A stretch of DNA of 64,000 nt, taken from Aquarana catesbeiana (lineage: Eukaryota > Chordata > Amphibia > Anura > Ranidae). Positions within the stretch are counted from its first letter, which is position 1; the number at the start of each line of letters is the position of its first letter. The DNA lies in contig NC_133330.1 in the NCBI RefSeq assembly GCF_042186555.1, forward strand, positions 168,117,266 to 168,181,265. The letters are read 5' to 3'. Under the pieces are notes generated by a model, which worked only from the letters and a program-made list of their open reading frames with translations, was not told where the DNA came from and did no database searches. Shown in pieces: positions 1 to 11,851 of the stretch. The translations under genes and the position numbers were made by a program.

Positions 1-1390
1 ATTCCAACATCATCACTCTAAATTATATTCCGCCTCGGATGCCCGTCCCAATTTAGGCATTGATACCTTCCTAGCGGAATCCTCCCTCTCTGCTTTATCA
101 GACACATAGCGAGACACTGTCATACTTGGGGGTTCATCTCACCTCTTCCTTTCACTCTCTCTATGCCCCTCCTATATCTTCTACGAAACAGCTGCTAGAC
201 ACTTGGGATATTTCCCAAATCTCCTGGATGGGTCATATTCACGCTATTAAAATGTCTCTTCTTCCCAAGCTGTTATATCCATTTAGGGTTCTTCCTGTCC
301 CAGTCCCCCCTCATATCCTCTGGATATTGCAATGTCTTATCCTAAAATTTATCTGGTGTAATACCAGACCACGGCTCAATAGATCCCTTCTGTATACTCC
401 GAAAATTAGCGGTGGACTGGGAGTCCCCAATATTGCCCATTATTACAAAGCAGCCCAGATTGCTCCTATCGCCCAATTACATGCAGGTAATCCGGCTCTG
501 CTATGGACCCTTATAGATGTCCTGGATATTGACCTTATTCCTCTTTCTTTCATGCTATGGATTGAGCATTGCTCTAAACCCGATTCTGACCCATACCCTG
601 TCGGTCTGGGATTCCATTAAATACTCTGCACACCTGACAATCCCCCCCCCACCTCCCACTCCTACCGCTACTTAACTGTCCTATGTTCCCACCGGGGTTG
701 GAAAATCCCCAAAGTTTTCAATGGTGGAAGCACAAAGGTCTCACTATGGTTTGTTCTTTGCTTACGGCCAGGGGAACTTGTTCGTATTTAAATCTATGGG
801 ACTCTCACGAGATCCCCTGAATCAGAATATTTAGGATATATGCAAATTTGGCACTTTTTGGAGTCTGTACCCAAACAGCATGAACACCCATTACTGTCCA
901 CTCTTTCGAAACCTAGATGTCAAACCAATCCTACTACCCATTGTCTGATCTCTCTGCTGTATACCTCTATACTGAATAATACTGGATCACAAACCCCTCT
1001 GTTCTGTGACAAATGGGAAATGACCTTGGCTCTGCTCCACAGCCAGATTGGCATAAAATGTGTGAGGCCCTATTTAAATCTTCCCGCAATGTCCTGGCTC
1101 TTGAAAATTCTTTCAAAGATATGTCCGGTTGGTACTTTACCCCAGCCAAGATCCCAAAATGTCTTCCATCATACCCATCCAACTGCTTCTGAGGTTGCCC
1201 ATATTTGGGCGATATGAAACGCATATGGTGGACCTGTCCTAAAGTCCGGAGGTAATGGATTAGGGTATACACACTGGTTAATGTGGTCCTTCATGTAAAT
1301 TTACGGAGAGACCCATGGGAAGCATTTTTACATGAACCTATAGCAGATGTTACCTGTCGGAAACGAACCCTAATTACTATAGGGCGGTAA
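1..1390 (+). pseudogene. L1/Tx1-like LINE ORF2, C-terminal remnant
   Basis: Translated pieces at about 126-620 and 840-1217 read like the region downstream of the reverse transcriptase in L1/Tx1-type ORF2. One segment resembles 'W-G-I-AIKM-LLPK-LY-FR-LP-PVP' followed by 'KFIW...RPR-...GGLGVPNI-YY-AAQ'. The two pieces are in different frames and separated by stops, so the copy is dead, and its 5' part lies outside the window. The coding signal fades after about 1390. Family assignment rests on this motif order; L1 versus Tx1 is not resolved. Confidence 0.75.
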
Positions 1391-1684
1391 TGGAAAACAC
1401 CACTTCTGAGCTTCAAAGAGGTTAAAAATCGGGTTCACGGCACGCTCATTAACGAAAGGCTGACGGCGATCCTTGAAGACAAGTATGACAAATTTTACCG
1501 GACTTGGCAACCATGGATAGACTACTTCCCGCCTTCTCAAATAACTTCCCATTTCCTGGCACTGTGAAAGCTCCATGTGCTACAGCCTAAAGCCTCTGAC
1601 TTTCTCCCTTCTCCATTTCTCTTCCCTCTATTTTCTTGTTACCTGCTTCCTCCCCTCTTTGTTGAGCTTCTGTACGCTCTAGAT

Positions 1685-1775
1685 CAGTGTTTCTCAACTT
1701 TTTACTGTAGCGGAACCCCTGGAAAACAGTCTAAAATCTCGGGGAACCCCTGAAATCGTTTTCATATCGTCAGGT
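1685..1775. repeat. hAT-type MITE fragment
   Basis: The segment starts 'CAGTGTTTCTCAAC' and contains two copies of 'GGAACCCCTG'. This is the typical left end of a widespread hAT-derived MITE. I found no matching right end nearby, so the copy is partial or its right end has been replaced by the following minisatellite. Confidence 0.5.
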
Positions 1776-1954
1776 CACGGAACATCGGTGTGTGATCTGC
1801 GAGCTGAATATAAACACAATTCTTTTTTAAAAATAACATTAAATAATAGATCAAATATTAAAACGTAGCTATTTAATGTGAAACTTGTACTTGTTTTTTT
1901 TTCTGCACGCATGCTCAATTCTGGGTCCAACTTGATGGCAGCATACAGAGCAGC

Positions 1955-2205
1955 AGGGCAGGGTACAGGGGGCAAGCAGGGCACAGTACATGGCAGCAGC
2001 ACACATATTTACAGGGCACATGATTGCATAGGAGCAGGGCACCTGATTACATGGGAGCAGGATGCGTAGGAGCAGGGCACATGATTACATTGGAGCAGGG
2101 CACATGATTACATTGGAGCAGGGCACATGATTACATTGGAGCAGGGCACATGATTACATTGGAGCAGGGCACATGATTACATTGGAGCAGGGCACACTAT
2201 TGCAT
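1955..2205. repeat. 23-bp minisatellite upstream of PLPP6
   Basis: Tandem copies of a 23-bp unit beginning GGAGCAGGGCACATGATTA. About five units from 2090 to 2200 are almost identical, and degenerate units (GGGCAGGGTACAGG, GGAGCAGGATGCG) extend it to the left. It ends about 600 bp before the PLPP6 start codon. Confidence 0.85.
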
Positions 2206-2812
2206 GGCACATTCCTTTGTGAGCAGGGCAGATTCTTAGATTTAAGCAGGGTGGCCCCGGTTTCCTTTTCATGCAGATGTAAACAGGGAAGTGGCTGTGG
2301 CAGATTGTGCCAGGCCCCTTGCTTATAGTTTTCATTTGAGTCATAGAAGCGTTAGGATATGGGCTGCCTGATAGTGATTCGATTGCAGAGATGTTGTCTT
2401 TTTTTTTTTTTAGTAACTTTTGTGAACAAACGACCTTTTGTTACAGATGCTTAATTTTGCCTTACCCATGTCATTTCGCACTTTCAGGCTACTGACTTTC
2501 TTACTTTACATTTGGGGTGCAATATTTGTACAAGGTGTATTGATACTTTTGATACTTTATGTTCCCGCTTTGTTTATGTACCGCTTTTTCCTCTTTTGTT
2601 TTTTTTTTTGTTTTTTGTTTTTTTTTTTTTTTTTTATTGAAACATCTCAATACATGTCAGTAAAAGAAAGCTCTGCCTATGGAAAATATAGGGTACTTTC
2701 TGGAGTTCAGCTTTAAACACTTTTCATTGGTGTTTCATTTATGATAATGAATGTAAAAAAACATCTTTGGTCTGTCTAGGCCTGTACAGAAGGACCGCTG
2801 CACTGCACAGAA

Positions 2813-3251
2813 ATGCCTAGTCCAAGAACCGCAAGAGCAGCCAACACCACCGGCTCTATTTCTAATGAAAAGTTTGAGTTCATGTCTTTACTGACTAATA
2901 GGACAAGTACTCCAGAAACCCCTACAAGTAGACCTCGGACTTCAGACAGTCCGGTTCACAGGAAAGACTCCAGTTCATCTCAGCAGCAGCAGCTTCCAGA
3001 GGAGGATTGCATGAAGTTAAACCCATCGTTTCTTGGGATTGCACTAAGATCATTATTGGCAATTGACCTCTGGCTATCTAAGAAAATGGGTGTATGTGCC
3101 AGGGACGGATCTTCATGGGGTAGTGCACGTCCTTTGATGAAGCTAGTGGAGATATCTGGTCATGGAATACCTTGGATTTGTTGCACAATCTATTGCCTGT
3201 ACAAAAGTGATAGTTCAGCTGGCAGAGAGGTGATACTTAACCTGCTTTTTG
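2813..3251 (+). CDS. plpp6: PLPP6 coding exon 1 (phospholipid phosphatase 6, N-terminal part)
   Basis: This exon encodes residues 1-146 plus the first base of codon 147. PLPP6 (formerly PPAPDC2) is a PAP2-superfamily membrane phosphatase that removes phosphate from presqualene, farnesyl and geranylgeranyl diphosphates at the ER/nuclear envelope. The start 'MPSPR' and the later 'PEEDCMKLNPSFLGIALRS' and 'LLAIDLWLSKKMGVCA' match the vertebrate family as I know it. The N-terminus is Ser/Thr-rich and disordered, with a short Gln run. Membrane segments begin near residue 75. The exon ends at a consensus donor, G|GTAAGT at 3252, and without splicing the frame stops two codons later. The start is the first ATG in the conserved frame. 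A CTAG/G acceptor-like site near 2780 suggests a possible upstream 5'UTR exon. Confidence 0.95.
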
Positions 3252-3639
3252 GTAAGTAAAATTTGAATAACAAATTTAGGTAACAGATTATTGTACTAAA
3301 CTTTTCAGACCGCTGCCTAAAATGTCATTGTATTAAGCCACATTCTTTAGCCTGTTCTCTGCTGATACATAATGTTATATTTTTGAGTGTCATGTTGTTA
3401 TGTCTTATGTATATAGATTTGTCAGGAAAAGTTCTTAGACATGTTAATTGTGATTGTATATCTTTTGACTATGTGTTCATTGGTTTTAATGTATAGCAGT
3501 GCACCCCCAAATGCTGGATCGTTCAAACCGTGTGCTGCAGCAGTGAGTGAGGTCAGCCACTCAGAGTGTCTCAGAGAATACACTACGCATGCACGGTGTT
3601 TGAACAAGCCAGGACGACTGCTGGAGGGGCACTGGTAAT

Positions 3640-3790
3640 GTCCAGCTTTTAAAGGATAAGTTTGCTTTTGGAACATGTTGTTCCACCAATTTTTAGGGTG
3701 GTACATGTAACATTTCCAGCATCTGCAGCTCTCCCCGACTTTCCAGGTTTATCTTGTATACATCAAAGACTGCCATGCATTCTATAAATT
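3640..3790 (+). repeat. dispersed ranid repeat ('AAAGGATAAGTT' family)
   Basis: The segment begins TTTAAAGGATAAGTTTGC and runs through 'TTTTTAGGGTGGTACATGTAACATT'-like sequence. The same order occurs at 24058-24160, and the head alone at 4998, so this is a dispersed short repeat. SINE-like, but no polymerase III boxes were identified with certainty. Confidence 0.6.
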
Positions 3791-5628
3791 CTTGCAATCT
3801 TGTATCAAAAGGCAAAATTGTGCCCTTGAGAAGAGATTGAATTGAGATGCAAATGGAGGGGAGAGGAAGTCAAATTGAGGAATTTCCCCTTTACATTGCC
3901 TCGGAACTGGAGTCCTCATTGAAAGATTTTCCTAGATTAGTAAAGTTCACCTTTTCAGAATAAAGCTAAAAGGTGAACTAACACCCTACACTTTCAGCAT
4001 CCCCCACTCCCCACTAAGCACAGTACTTCCATGGATGATGAGCTCCCGGTGCCCACACAATGACTGGTCCAGGGATTTGAAATCCTGGGTCTTCTCCCTT
4101 AACTTTCTGCAGCGATTTTGAAAGAGGGGAAGAGCAGGGATTTCAAAGCCCTGGATTACTACACCGGCTGTGTGTGCATTGACCGCTCATCATCCATGAT
4201 GGTAAGTACAGGAGAGATGGAGGGGGGTGTTGAGGAGAATGTAGGGTGTTCACCCTTTTTTCTTTTTTATATTTTTTTCATTTAAACTAACCTGTCAATT
4301 AGTGAACACTATACCATTTTTGGATTTCCCATTCCTTTCTGTACTAGTGAAATGGGCCCCCAGGACAAATGGAGCAAGGAGTGAATCCCCACAGTTTAGA
4401 CAGACAGCCGTGAAAACCTGAAAGGCAAACATATCCCATCATTTACTATATTTTGAGTGCCTTTACAGAACACATGTACACATTTTAGAAAATCCTAAAT
4501 CCTAAAATGTACGCAGCTAGAATGTTTCAGAGTGTAAGAAGTGGATCATATTGTTTGTAAAGCAGGTTGCTCTCAGAACCATAGGAGCATGTGGTGGACT
4601 TGAAATACCTTGGTGCAAACATGAGAAGGAGAAGAGCATGGAACACCAAGAAAAGGTAGTCTCCTATCAAGTATGCAAGAAATCAGTTTTATTGAGATCT
4701 TAAGGCTGGCCATACAGAGTTCGAACCGTTAATGGGTATGCTGAATGTATCAAGTTGATCGATTGATAAACTTGGGTACAACCAGCCTGCCGGATTCTCT
4801 TGCGATTATCGCAAGCAGCTGCTATAGCCACTTCTCCCAGCGGGTATGGCTTCCCCTGCCTGCCCCAGCGCCAGGAGAAGACAATGGCCCAGCAGGAGGG
4901 ATTCCCGCATCAACACTATCTGTCAAGCCATGGTTGCAGAAAAGAAATTCACTCAGTGTATGGCTGGCCTTAAAGTGCCAGTGTGCTTTGAGTGCTTTGA
5001 AGGATAAGTTCACTTTTTAGAAAAAAAATAAATAAAAAAAATGTGCATTTATTTATTTATTTTTTTTTTGGAGCCTGTAAAGCATTGCATTAGCAATCGG
5101 CAGATCGCTGGTGCCATGCTGGCAGGGCCGCTATCAGGTGGGGACAGCCTTTACACATGTAGGAGTCCTGAGGGGCCCGGGTGGTGAACCCCAACCAAGG
5201 AGTTGTTGCCTTGCGTTCCACCACTGAGGAGGGGCTTGGCGAGTCTTCTAGTTCTAGTTAGTGTCTTCGTTCAGGGCCGGCTCTGTAATCAGGCGCATGC
5301 GCAGTGGGCTGTGCATATGCAGTGGGTCCTGCACGCCGGGCTACAGGCAGTGGCTCCACCGGCAGTGTCCGTGTGCAGGAATCTTTGTCATTAGCTGGGT
5401 AAGTTCTGCACACTCCAGAGAGTAGCGGTGTCTTCACCGGCGAGTGCTTGTCAGGCTTTGCTGCTTTGTATATTACCGTCTGAGTGATCATCTCCCCTGT
5501 AGAAGTGTGATCAGCAAGGAGAGGCGACAAAGGGCATTCTGATGTATATTCCATTCTTTACCTTATGTGGGTACATTGGATTTTGTTTCTCTTTAATAAA
5601 CTGCCTGATGGCAGTAGTGTTTATATAT

Positions 5629-6138
5629 TGTAACGACACCCCGAGTTTGAAAGGGGCTAAAGTCGTTTAGAACATTCCATACCCGAACACAAAGGCAGCT
5701 ACCGAACACTTTAATCAGCTGAGCCAGAAACCCATACAAATAATTCCTTTATTTTCACACATGGACACAACTGCTGCTGGAGGAATCCCCCCCTCCCTCC
5801 AAAGAAATACACATCCTGTGATCCAGACACACACAATAGAACATTGGAATACAGCCCCACCCCAAACTAGCACAGCAAACAGTACACAACAGCAACACAC
5901 AATATATACACAACATTGTGAAGCAGTCGCTATTTATAATATGGCACATACCGGGTTCCCAGAGTTTTGTGTTTTGGGGGATCGTGGACATGAATTCAAA
6001 GTAACAGTAGTTCAGGGTCCCCAGGCATACACCTCACAAAGAGTATTGTTCCCTTAAAATCCAGGGCCCATAGTCGAAAGGCAAGAGGCCTGCATTCAGT
6101 CCTCTCCAAAAGCCTCTGTCCCGGCTAGGTCTGTCACA
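5629..6138 (-). repeat. 3' long terminal repeat of an LTR retroelement
   Basis: On the minus strand the segment begins TGTGACAGACC and ends GTGTCGTTACA, the TG...CA termini of an LTR, and is 510 bp long. It is immediately preceded, in minus-strand reading, by a purine tract AAAGGGGAGAAA (6139-6152 on +), the expected polypurine primer site before a 3' LTR. I found no second LTR in the window, so the element is 5' truncated and the target duplication cannot be checked. Confidence 0.75.
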
Positions 6139-6559
6139 TTTCTCCCCTTTCGGCAGGAGACTAACACAGGAGGAGACCCCAGATGGGTTGACTCCGAACT
6201 TAGTCAGTAGTTCCAGCCCCCCAATGCCGGTATCCACACAGTACCCCAAATAAATTGTCCCAAACATGGCATTACTCACCCAGCCAACCTCTGCCTCTCT
6301 CAGAGAACATGCCCGCCGCTGGGGAGAGGCCTGGACTGGCCCTTCTCCCTGAAGTCCTTTCAGCCGCTAGAGAGAAGACAGGGTGACTGGGCTCACTCCG
6401 TCATGCTGTTGGGAATCTGGGCCGACTGCCCAGCATCCCTGGGGTATACAAGTGGAGACTGAAGTCCCATCCACTTTTGGTAGGTGAAAATCCCCCAGTG
6501 CTTGCAAAGCATGGCTGCCATCCTCCTGTCCCAGTGCCGCACCAATTTTTGGGGTTGTG

Positions 6560-7457
6560 TCAGTGAAGACCGAAGTCCAATCCAGGAACTCCCTCTTCTG
6601 TTAGGTGAGGGCAGAGGCTTGCAGCACTCTGCTCTGTTGCCAGCTCTTCTGCTGGGTTGGTGGCATCATTCTGGGATGCCATCTGCTGCTGGGAAGGGAC
6701 CATCTCCTCACCCTGAGCCTCCGGAACCACTGCAGGTGTAGGACAGAGGTCTTGGACCCTCTGTCTGGTGGCCAGCGCTTCAGCTGGGGAAGTTTCTTGT
6801 AATTCCACAGATACAGCTGTTGGTGCTGGGCAGAGCACAGTGAAGTTTGGCCCTGATACCAACTCTTCTGCTGGAGGCTCATCAGGTTGTTCTTCCTCAG
6901 CAGAAAAGTCTATCAAATCCCCTGTCTCTGCAACTGGTGTCTGCTGATAGAAGTTCACAATCTCATGTCTGTGGAACCCAGAAGATGCTATCAGTGCTGG
7001 GCAGAGGTTAGCAGAACTCTGCCCTGTTGTCAGCACTTCAGCTTTGGGGATGGCAATCTCCAGATTTTCCACTGCCAATTCTTCAGCCAGGATTTTGGAG
7101 TTGTCAACTGGTATTTCCTGATAGTCCCAGGCAAAGGGAGCCCCACCCTGCTGCTGAGAAGAGTCTAGCAGCTGTCTGTAGGCAATCTCCAGCTCCCATT
7201 CTTGAATGGCCAGAAACGCCAAATCTTCCTGTGCCCAGTGCCCTTCCGAGACATTCAGTCTTCGCTCTCTTTGCTCAATTATTTCCTCCCAAACGCCACT
7301 CCCGATCACTCCCAAAGTCAGGGTCCCTGGACAGCCTCCAATACAACAATCCCAGGCCATCATAGTCAGAGCCTTCCGTGGGGCTGTCATCCCCTGACCA
7401 TGGGCATTCTTGGGCTACATACCACCGGAGAGCTCTGTAGCTCTCGTCCAACCGCAT
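6560..7457 (-). pseudogene. Internal ORFs of the LTR element, acidic repeat protein of unknown function
   Basis: Two overlapping minus-strand frames, 7457-7275 and 7390-6560, look coding in sequence. The first reads 'MRLDESYRALRWYV...SRDPDFGSD' and its continuation moves to the second frame, 'GVWEEIIEQRERRL...', so a frameshift near 7300 is likely. The second half is built of diverged units of about 35 residues with a 'PAEELAT-Q...LCP-P' pattern, at least four copies. No protease, reverse transcriptase or integrase motif is present. I do not recognise the protein. Its position just inside the LTR suggests it is the cargo or gag-like product of a non-autonomous element. Confidence 0.5.
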
Positions 7458-7552
7458 CTCTGCCCGGATCAGCCTGCTTAACTCAGCTGTTCACTCCTGC
7501 TTCGGTTGTTCCCCCAATAACAGCATTCGTACATCATACTGTGACCAGTACC

Positions 7553-8011
7553 TTACATGGATGGAGGGGAGAAGTTTTTTCCCTGGTGTCGCTGCTCACA
7601 GGCTAGCGCTTCCTTCCAGAGTTCGCATTGGTTAGAAACAGACCATCCCAGCAGGACCTGCTCTGATACTGGTCCTCTATGCTGTATCTGCATCTCTCGC
7701 AACCTCCTTCTGAATTCCTCTTCCATAGCGGCTGGTATATGTACCTCTCCTCTCCTTTCAGTTGGTGTTGCTGTGACTTCTGTTGCTGCAGCACCTCTTT
7801 GCGGTAGCCAATTTGCATCCACAGCCGCTATAACTAGGTCTATGATCTTCGCTGTAGGGTTAGGACCATAATGTGCCAGTCTTATTTTAACACCACCATG
7901 TTTTGCTGTGATGTCATTGATAAGCTTCCAGCTGCCCACTGCTCCAATCAGCTTATTATAGCTTTTTAAAGCAAGGTGCACATTAGCAGGGCATTGCACG
8001 AAACAAAACAA
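7553..8011 (-). pseudogene. Upstream internal ORF of the LTR element, unknown function
   Basis: An open minus-strand frame of 152 codons with no convincing ATG at its 5' end, so it probably continues from a lost upstream part. It is fairly basic and helical ('EEEFRRRLREMQIQ') with Trp residues spaced along it ('GSWKLIND', 'DANWLPQRG', 'LLGWSVSNQCELWKEAL'). It ends 100 bp upstream of the next open frame, and a stop-containing stretch separates them. No family recognised. The element is cut off at about 8040 by A-rich sequence. Confidence 0.4.
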
Positions 8012-8095
8012 ACCTCTGCCAGCCTGCTTACCAGCTCAGTGCAAAAAAAAAAAAAAGAAAAAAAAAAAACTATACTGTTTCAGCAGGTTACATTT

Positions 8096-8690
8096 AACCA
8101 CTTGCCATCCGGGCAATTTCTGACACTTCGCTCCTACACGTAAAAATTGACTTATTTTTTTGCTAGAAAATTACTTAGAACCCTCCAACATTATAAATTG
8201 TTTTAGCAGAGACTCTAGAGAATAAAATGGTGGTTGCAATTTTTTTTAAGTCACGCAGTATTTGTGCAACGATTTTTCAAACGCAAGTTTTTTTGGAAAA
8301 AAACACTGTCATGAATTAAAGGAAACAAAACATAAAAGTTAGCCCAATTTTTTTGCATAATGTGAAAGATTATGTTACGCCGAGTAAATGGATACCTAAC
8401 ATGTCAAGCTTCAAAATTGTATCTGTCCATGGAATAGCGGTAAACTACGGTGCCTAAAATTCTCCATAAGCGATGCTTTAAATGCCTTTACAGGTTACCT
8501 GTGTAGAGTTGCACAGGAGGTCTGGTGCTAGAATTATTGCTCTCACTCTGACGTTTGCAACAATACCTCACTTGTGGTTCGATCGCCGTTTACATATGCG
8601 TGCGGGAGTAACCTATGTGTTGGCATTTGCGCGTAAGCACGGTGGGACGGGGGCGCTTGAAATATATAATTTATATCTTTTTTTCCCAAA
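8096..8690 (+). repeat. TTAA-flanked ranid repeat, partial copy
   Basis: Begins at TTAA followed by CCACTTGCCATCC and shares blocks with 14981-15727 and 62806-63990, including 'GGAGGTCT-G...AGAAT-ATTGCTCTC' and '-ATACCTCAC-TGT'. The right part is replaced by the TA microsatellite. See 14981-15727 for the complete copy. Confidence 0.65.
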
Positions 8691-8691
8691 A

Positions 8692-8825
<134 letters not shown>

Positions 8826-9551
8826 TTACCCGGTTTCCAGGGTTACAGAGAGAGAACGATCTCTCTCTGTCTGTCTCTCTCATGCCTGTAGGTGCAGTCA
8901 TCATCTTGGTATAACCACTGAAATGGGAGGATGTCTATGTACGCCCTCCCGGCAGGACGTGATTAAAACAGGTTTTGGTTGCATACATTTAATAAATAAA
9001 TGTGGAATCCAGACTGTCTTGTCTAGGTCCCTCTATGAAGTGTGGTCCCTAACTTTTAAGCTAACAGATATTTTATTCCATAAAATGCACTATCCATGTT
9101 CACTTCACTTTAAAAAGCTAGCAATAGATTGATTGGGACAGTGGCCATTTTTGTTTGCTGGATTTGGTGCAGAGACGCAGTGGAGGTAAGGCTGTGCTGG
9201 GTTTCTGGTATGTATTTGTATCTTTAAGGAGGAATGGCTTACATGCCCTCCATTTATTATCTCCAGGCTCACCTGCCCTCCATTTGTTAATTGCTATATA
9301 GGTCCATAGATGGGAACTCTGTTAGATTAGAGTTAGGGACCACACTTTACACAGGGTCATTGAGGAAGCTTGACTTGTAGCTGCTTTATGGCCAAAAAAA
9401 ACAATAGCGTAGGACCCTTCAACATTATCCCAATTTTGTGCAAAAATTCATGAAAAAAACTGTGTAAAAATCTGGAAACTGTATTACTATAAATGTATAA
9501 ACTTTACATTTTTAAAATTTTTAATCAACAAGCATCTTTTCTCTTCTACAG

Positions 9552-9913
9552 CATTACTACTGGATATCATTCTTGTAGGAGTTGTGAAAGGAATAGTGAA
9601 GCGTCGGCGACCCACACAAAACCGCATGGATATGTTTGCCACCTTCTCTGTAGACAAGTATTCCTTTCCCTCGGGCCATGCTACAAGAGCAGCAATGGTA
9701 TCTCGCTTTATGCTCAACCACCTGGTACTGGCTGTGCCAGTGAGGATCCTTGTAATGCTGTGGGCTATTGTGATTAGTTTGTCTAGAGTCATGCTGGGTA
9801 GACACAATGTGACTGATGTGTTATTTGGTTTCTTCATGGGGTACATGCAATATAGCTTGGTTGAGTACTTTTGGCTGTCACCAAACATTTTACCTGTTCT
9901 ATTTAAGATGTGA
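9552..9913 (+). CDS. plpp6: PLPP6 coding exon 2 (catalytic PAP2 core and C-terminus)
   Basis: This exon completes codon 147 and runs to the TGA at 9911-9913, giving a 266-residue protein (mammalian proteins are about 295, mostly from a longer N-terminus). All three PAP2 phosphatase signatures are present: KxxxxxxRP at about 159-167, PSGH at 186-189, and SRxxxxxHxxxD at 224-235. His189 and His231 are the expected catalytic pair. Hydrophobic segments flank them as in multi-pass ER phosphatases. The C-terminus 'GYMQYSLVEYFWLSPN...PVLF' is also family-typical. No stop or frameshift is seen, so the gene looks functional. No other host gene is visible to help with synteny. Confidence 0.96.
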
Positions 9914-10700
9914 TATCTCTTTCAGGCATGTGGCAGTTTTCAGTAGTAGTCTAACAAAAGCCTGGTTCTCATTCCAGTGGATACAAATAAGTTGCTCACC
10001 ACATCTTGAAGTTTTTGGCTCTCTAGTTATGAGGAGTCAGATGCAAACATCACTTCAGCTACAAGAAAAAAGTTACAAGCAAATGTAAGAATGGATTTCT
10101 AGACTGCGCTGTTTGCGAGGACCATTGGACTCTGAATCCAGCTTTATGCACTGTTATCTTTAAGCCATGGACATCACATTTTTGCTGATAATTTAAGTGG
10201 TGAAAAGGGAAATTCTGATTTTAATATTATATTCCACTCTATTTTGGGGAAAGTTATTTTGTAATATGTATAAAGGAACATGTTTGATTTTTGTTGTTTG
10301 TTTTTGATCATTAGGGCCAGGAGTCTTGATTGACAAATATTGGTCTCTTATCATGCTGCTTAACCATCTTGAAAGATTATGGGGAAAAAAAAAATCAGTT
10401 GTGTATACATGAAACTCTTTTATTTTATTGATTGTTAGCATGGAAGTAAAATATCTTTGCTTCTTATTAGTCTAAAAAAAATGCATTTGTTCTATCTTGG
10501 TTGTACCTAAATTGTTGAATGGCCTGGAGGGCTGTGGTATAGAAATTTTCCCATGTTCACAATCCTTTTTGGTCTCCCTAAAGAGTTTTGTTCTAACGAG
10601 GCAGCATAATGTTCATTGTGTGTGTTTTTTATTTATTTTATTTTTTTTATTGAAACCAGTAAGATACCATTAGGAAGAAAGCAAAGAATCCAGTACAACT
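9914..10700 (+). other. plpp6: Putative PLPP6 3'UTR and downstream AT-rich DNA
   Basis: AT-rich sequence with no open frame of note. I did not find a convincing AATAAA with a downstream GU-rich element, so the transcript end is unknown. It runs into a short inverted-repeat element at about 10714. Confidence 0.5.
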
Positions 10701-10713
10701 AAAATCTACACTA

Positions 10714-11055
10714 AGGGCACTTTCACACTGACAGCACGGGGGCGTCAGCAGTAAAGCGCCCCTAGTTTTAGCGGCGCTTTACCGTCGCTTTGGATATGCT
10801 TTTCGGTCGCTAGCAGGATACTTTAAAAGTTAAAAGCGCTTCGGCGGCGTTGCCTATTGATTTCAATGGGCATGTGCGCATTAGGAGCGGTGTATACAGC
10901 GCTGCAAAGATGCTGCTTGCAGGACTTTTCTTAATGTCTTGCCAGCGCAGCGCCCCAGTGTGAAAGCCAGAGTGCAGATTGCAGATGAGGCATTTTTCAG
11001 GCGCTTTACAGGTGCTAAAGCGCCTGAAAAACGCTTCTGGTGTGAAAGGGGTCTA
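10714..11055. repeat. Ranid MITE with TTTCACACTG ends
   Basis: The left end TAAGGGCACTTTCACACTGA and right end GGTGTGAAAGGGGTCTAAA are imperfect inverted repeats. The interior is rich in GCGCTTT/AAAGCGC motifs. Related right ends occur near 29280 and 30570 ('GTGTGAAAGGGGCCTAA'), so this is a dispersed MITE family. Confidence 0.7.
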
Positions 11056-11073
11056 AATCCTTCTCTCCTCTAA

Positions 11074-11497
11074 AGCCATGTACACACGGGTGAACTTTTC
11101 AGCATCAAACGTCCGATGGACTTTTGACAGAGTTACGACGGACTTTCGGACGACCGGACTTGCCCACACATGAACGGACTAAAGTCTGTTCGAAAGTCCG
11201 TTGGTATGAACATGATGATGTACGATGGGACTAGAATAAGGAAGTTCATAGCCAGTAGCCAATAGCTGCCCTTGCGTCCTTTTTTGTCCGTCGGACTAGC
11301 ATACAGACGAACAGATTTTTTCGACCGGACTCGAGTCCGTTGGAAAGATTTGAAACATGTTCCAAATCTAAAATCCGTCTGATTTTCGACAGAAAAAGTC
11401 AGCTGAAGGTCCGATGAAGCCCACACACGGTCGGATTGTCCGACGGATTTGTTCCGTCCGACCAGTCCAGTCAAAGTCCGCCCGTGTGTACACGACA
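11074..11497. mobile_element. Harbinger-type MITE, 424 bp
   Basis: Ends read GCCATGTACACACGGG and CCCGTGTGTACACGAC, imperfect inverted repeats, with TAA on both sides (11071-11073 and 11498-11500). A 3-bp T/A-rich duplication is diagnostic of PIF/Harbinger. The terminal 'TACACACGG' core is shared with the autonomous element at 34637-41831. The interior is full of GTCCGT/ACGGAC motifs. The open frame across it on the minus strand is a by-product of these repeats. Confidence 0.8.
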
Positions 11498-11540
11498 TAA
11501 GATTACCATAAGTTTTGTTACATTTTAGCCATTAAGCCTT

Positions 11541-11851
11541 ATTAGGTTTCTTTCACACGGCTGTAAAAATTTTACTGGTGGTATTCCACATGTGTTTTTC
11601 TAGGAGAAAAGTTCCTGCGTAATAATCAGTAAAATACTTGCGTACAGATGAGTTTAAACACGTGAAGACGCGTATGCATATACAATCATTCATTTTTCCT
11701 CTTTGTTTAGATTTAAAGTGGTTATAAACCCTTCCATATTTACACACCTGTGTGAATGGCTCCATTGAAAACAATGCAGCTTTGTTCAGATCCGTAAATA
11801 AAAAACACTTGTGTATGCACTCATTCACACCGCCGTGTGAATAGAGCCTTA
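11541..11851. repeat. MITE-like repeat with TTTCACACGGC ends
   Basis: Left end TTAGGTTTCTTTCACACGGCT, right end ACCGCCGTGTGAATAGAGCCTTAA. The outer bases are complementary. The size and ends resemble the other TTTCACAC families in the window. No coding content. Confidence 0.6.

Noticed and set aside
11133..11498. 121-codon minus-strand frame
   Set aside because: Coincides with the 424-bp Harbinger MITE and follows its GTCCGT repeats.
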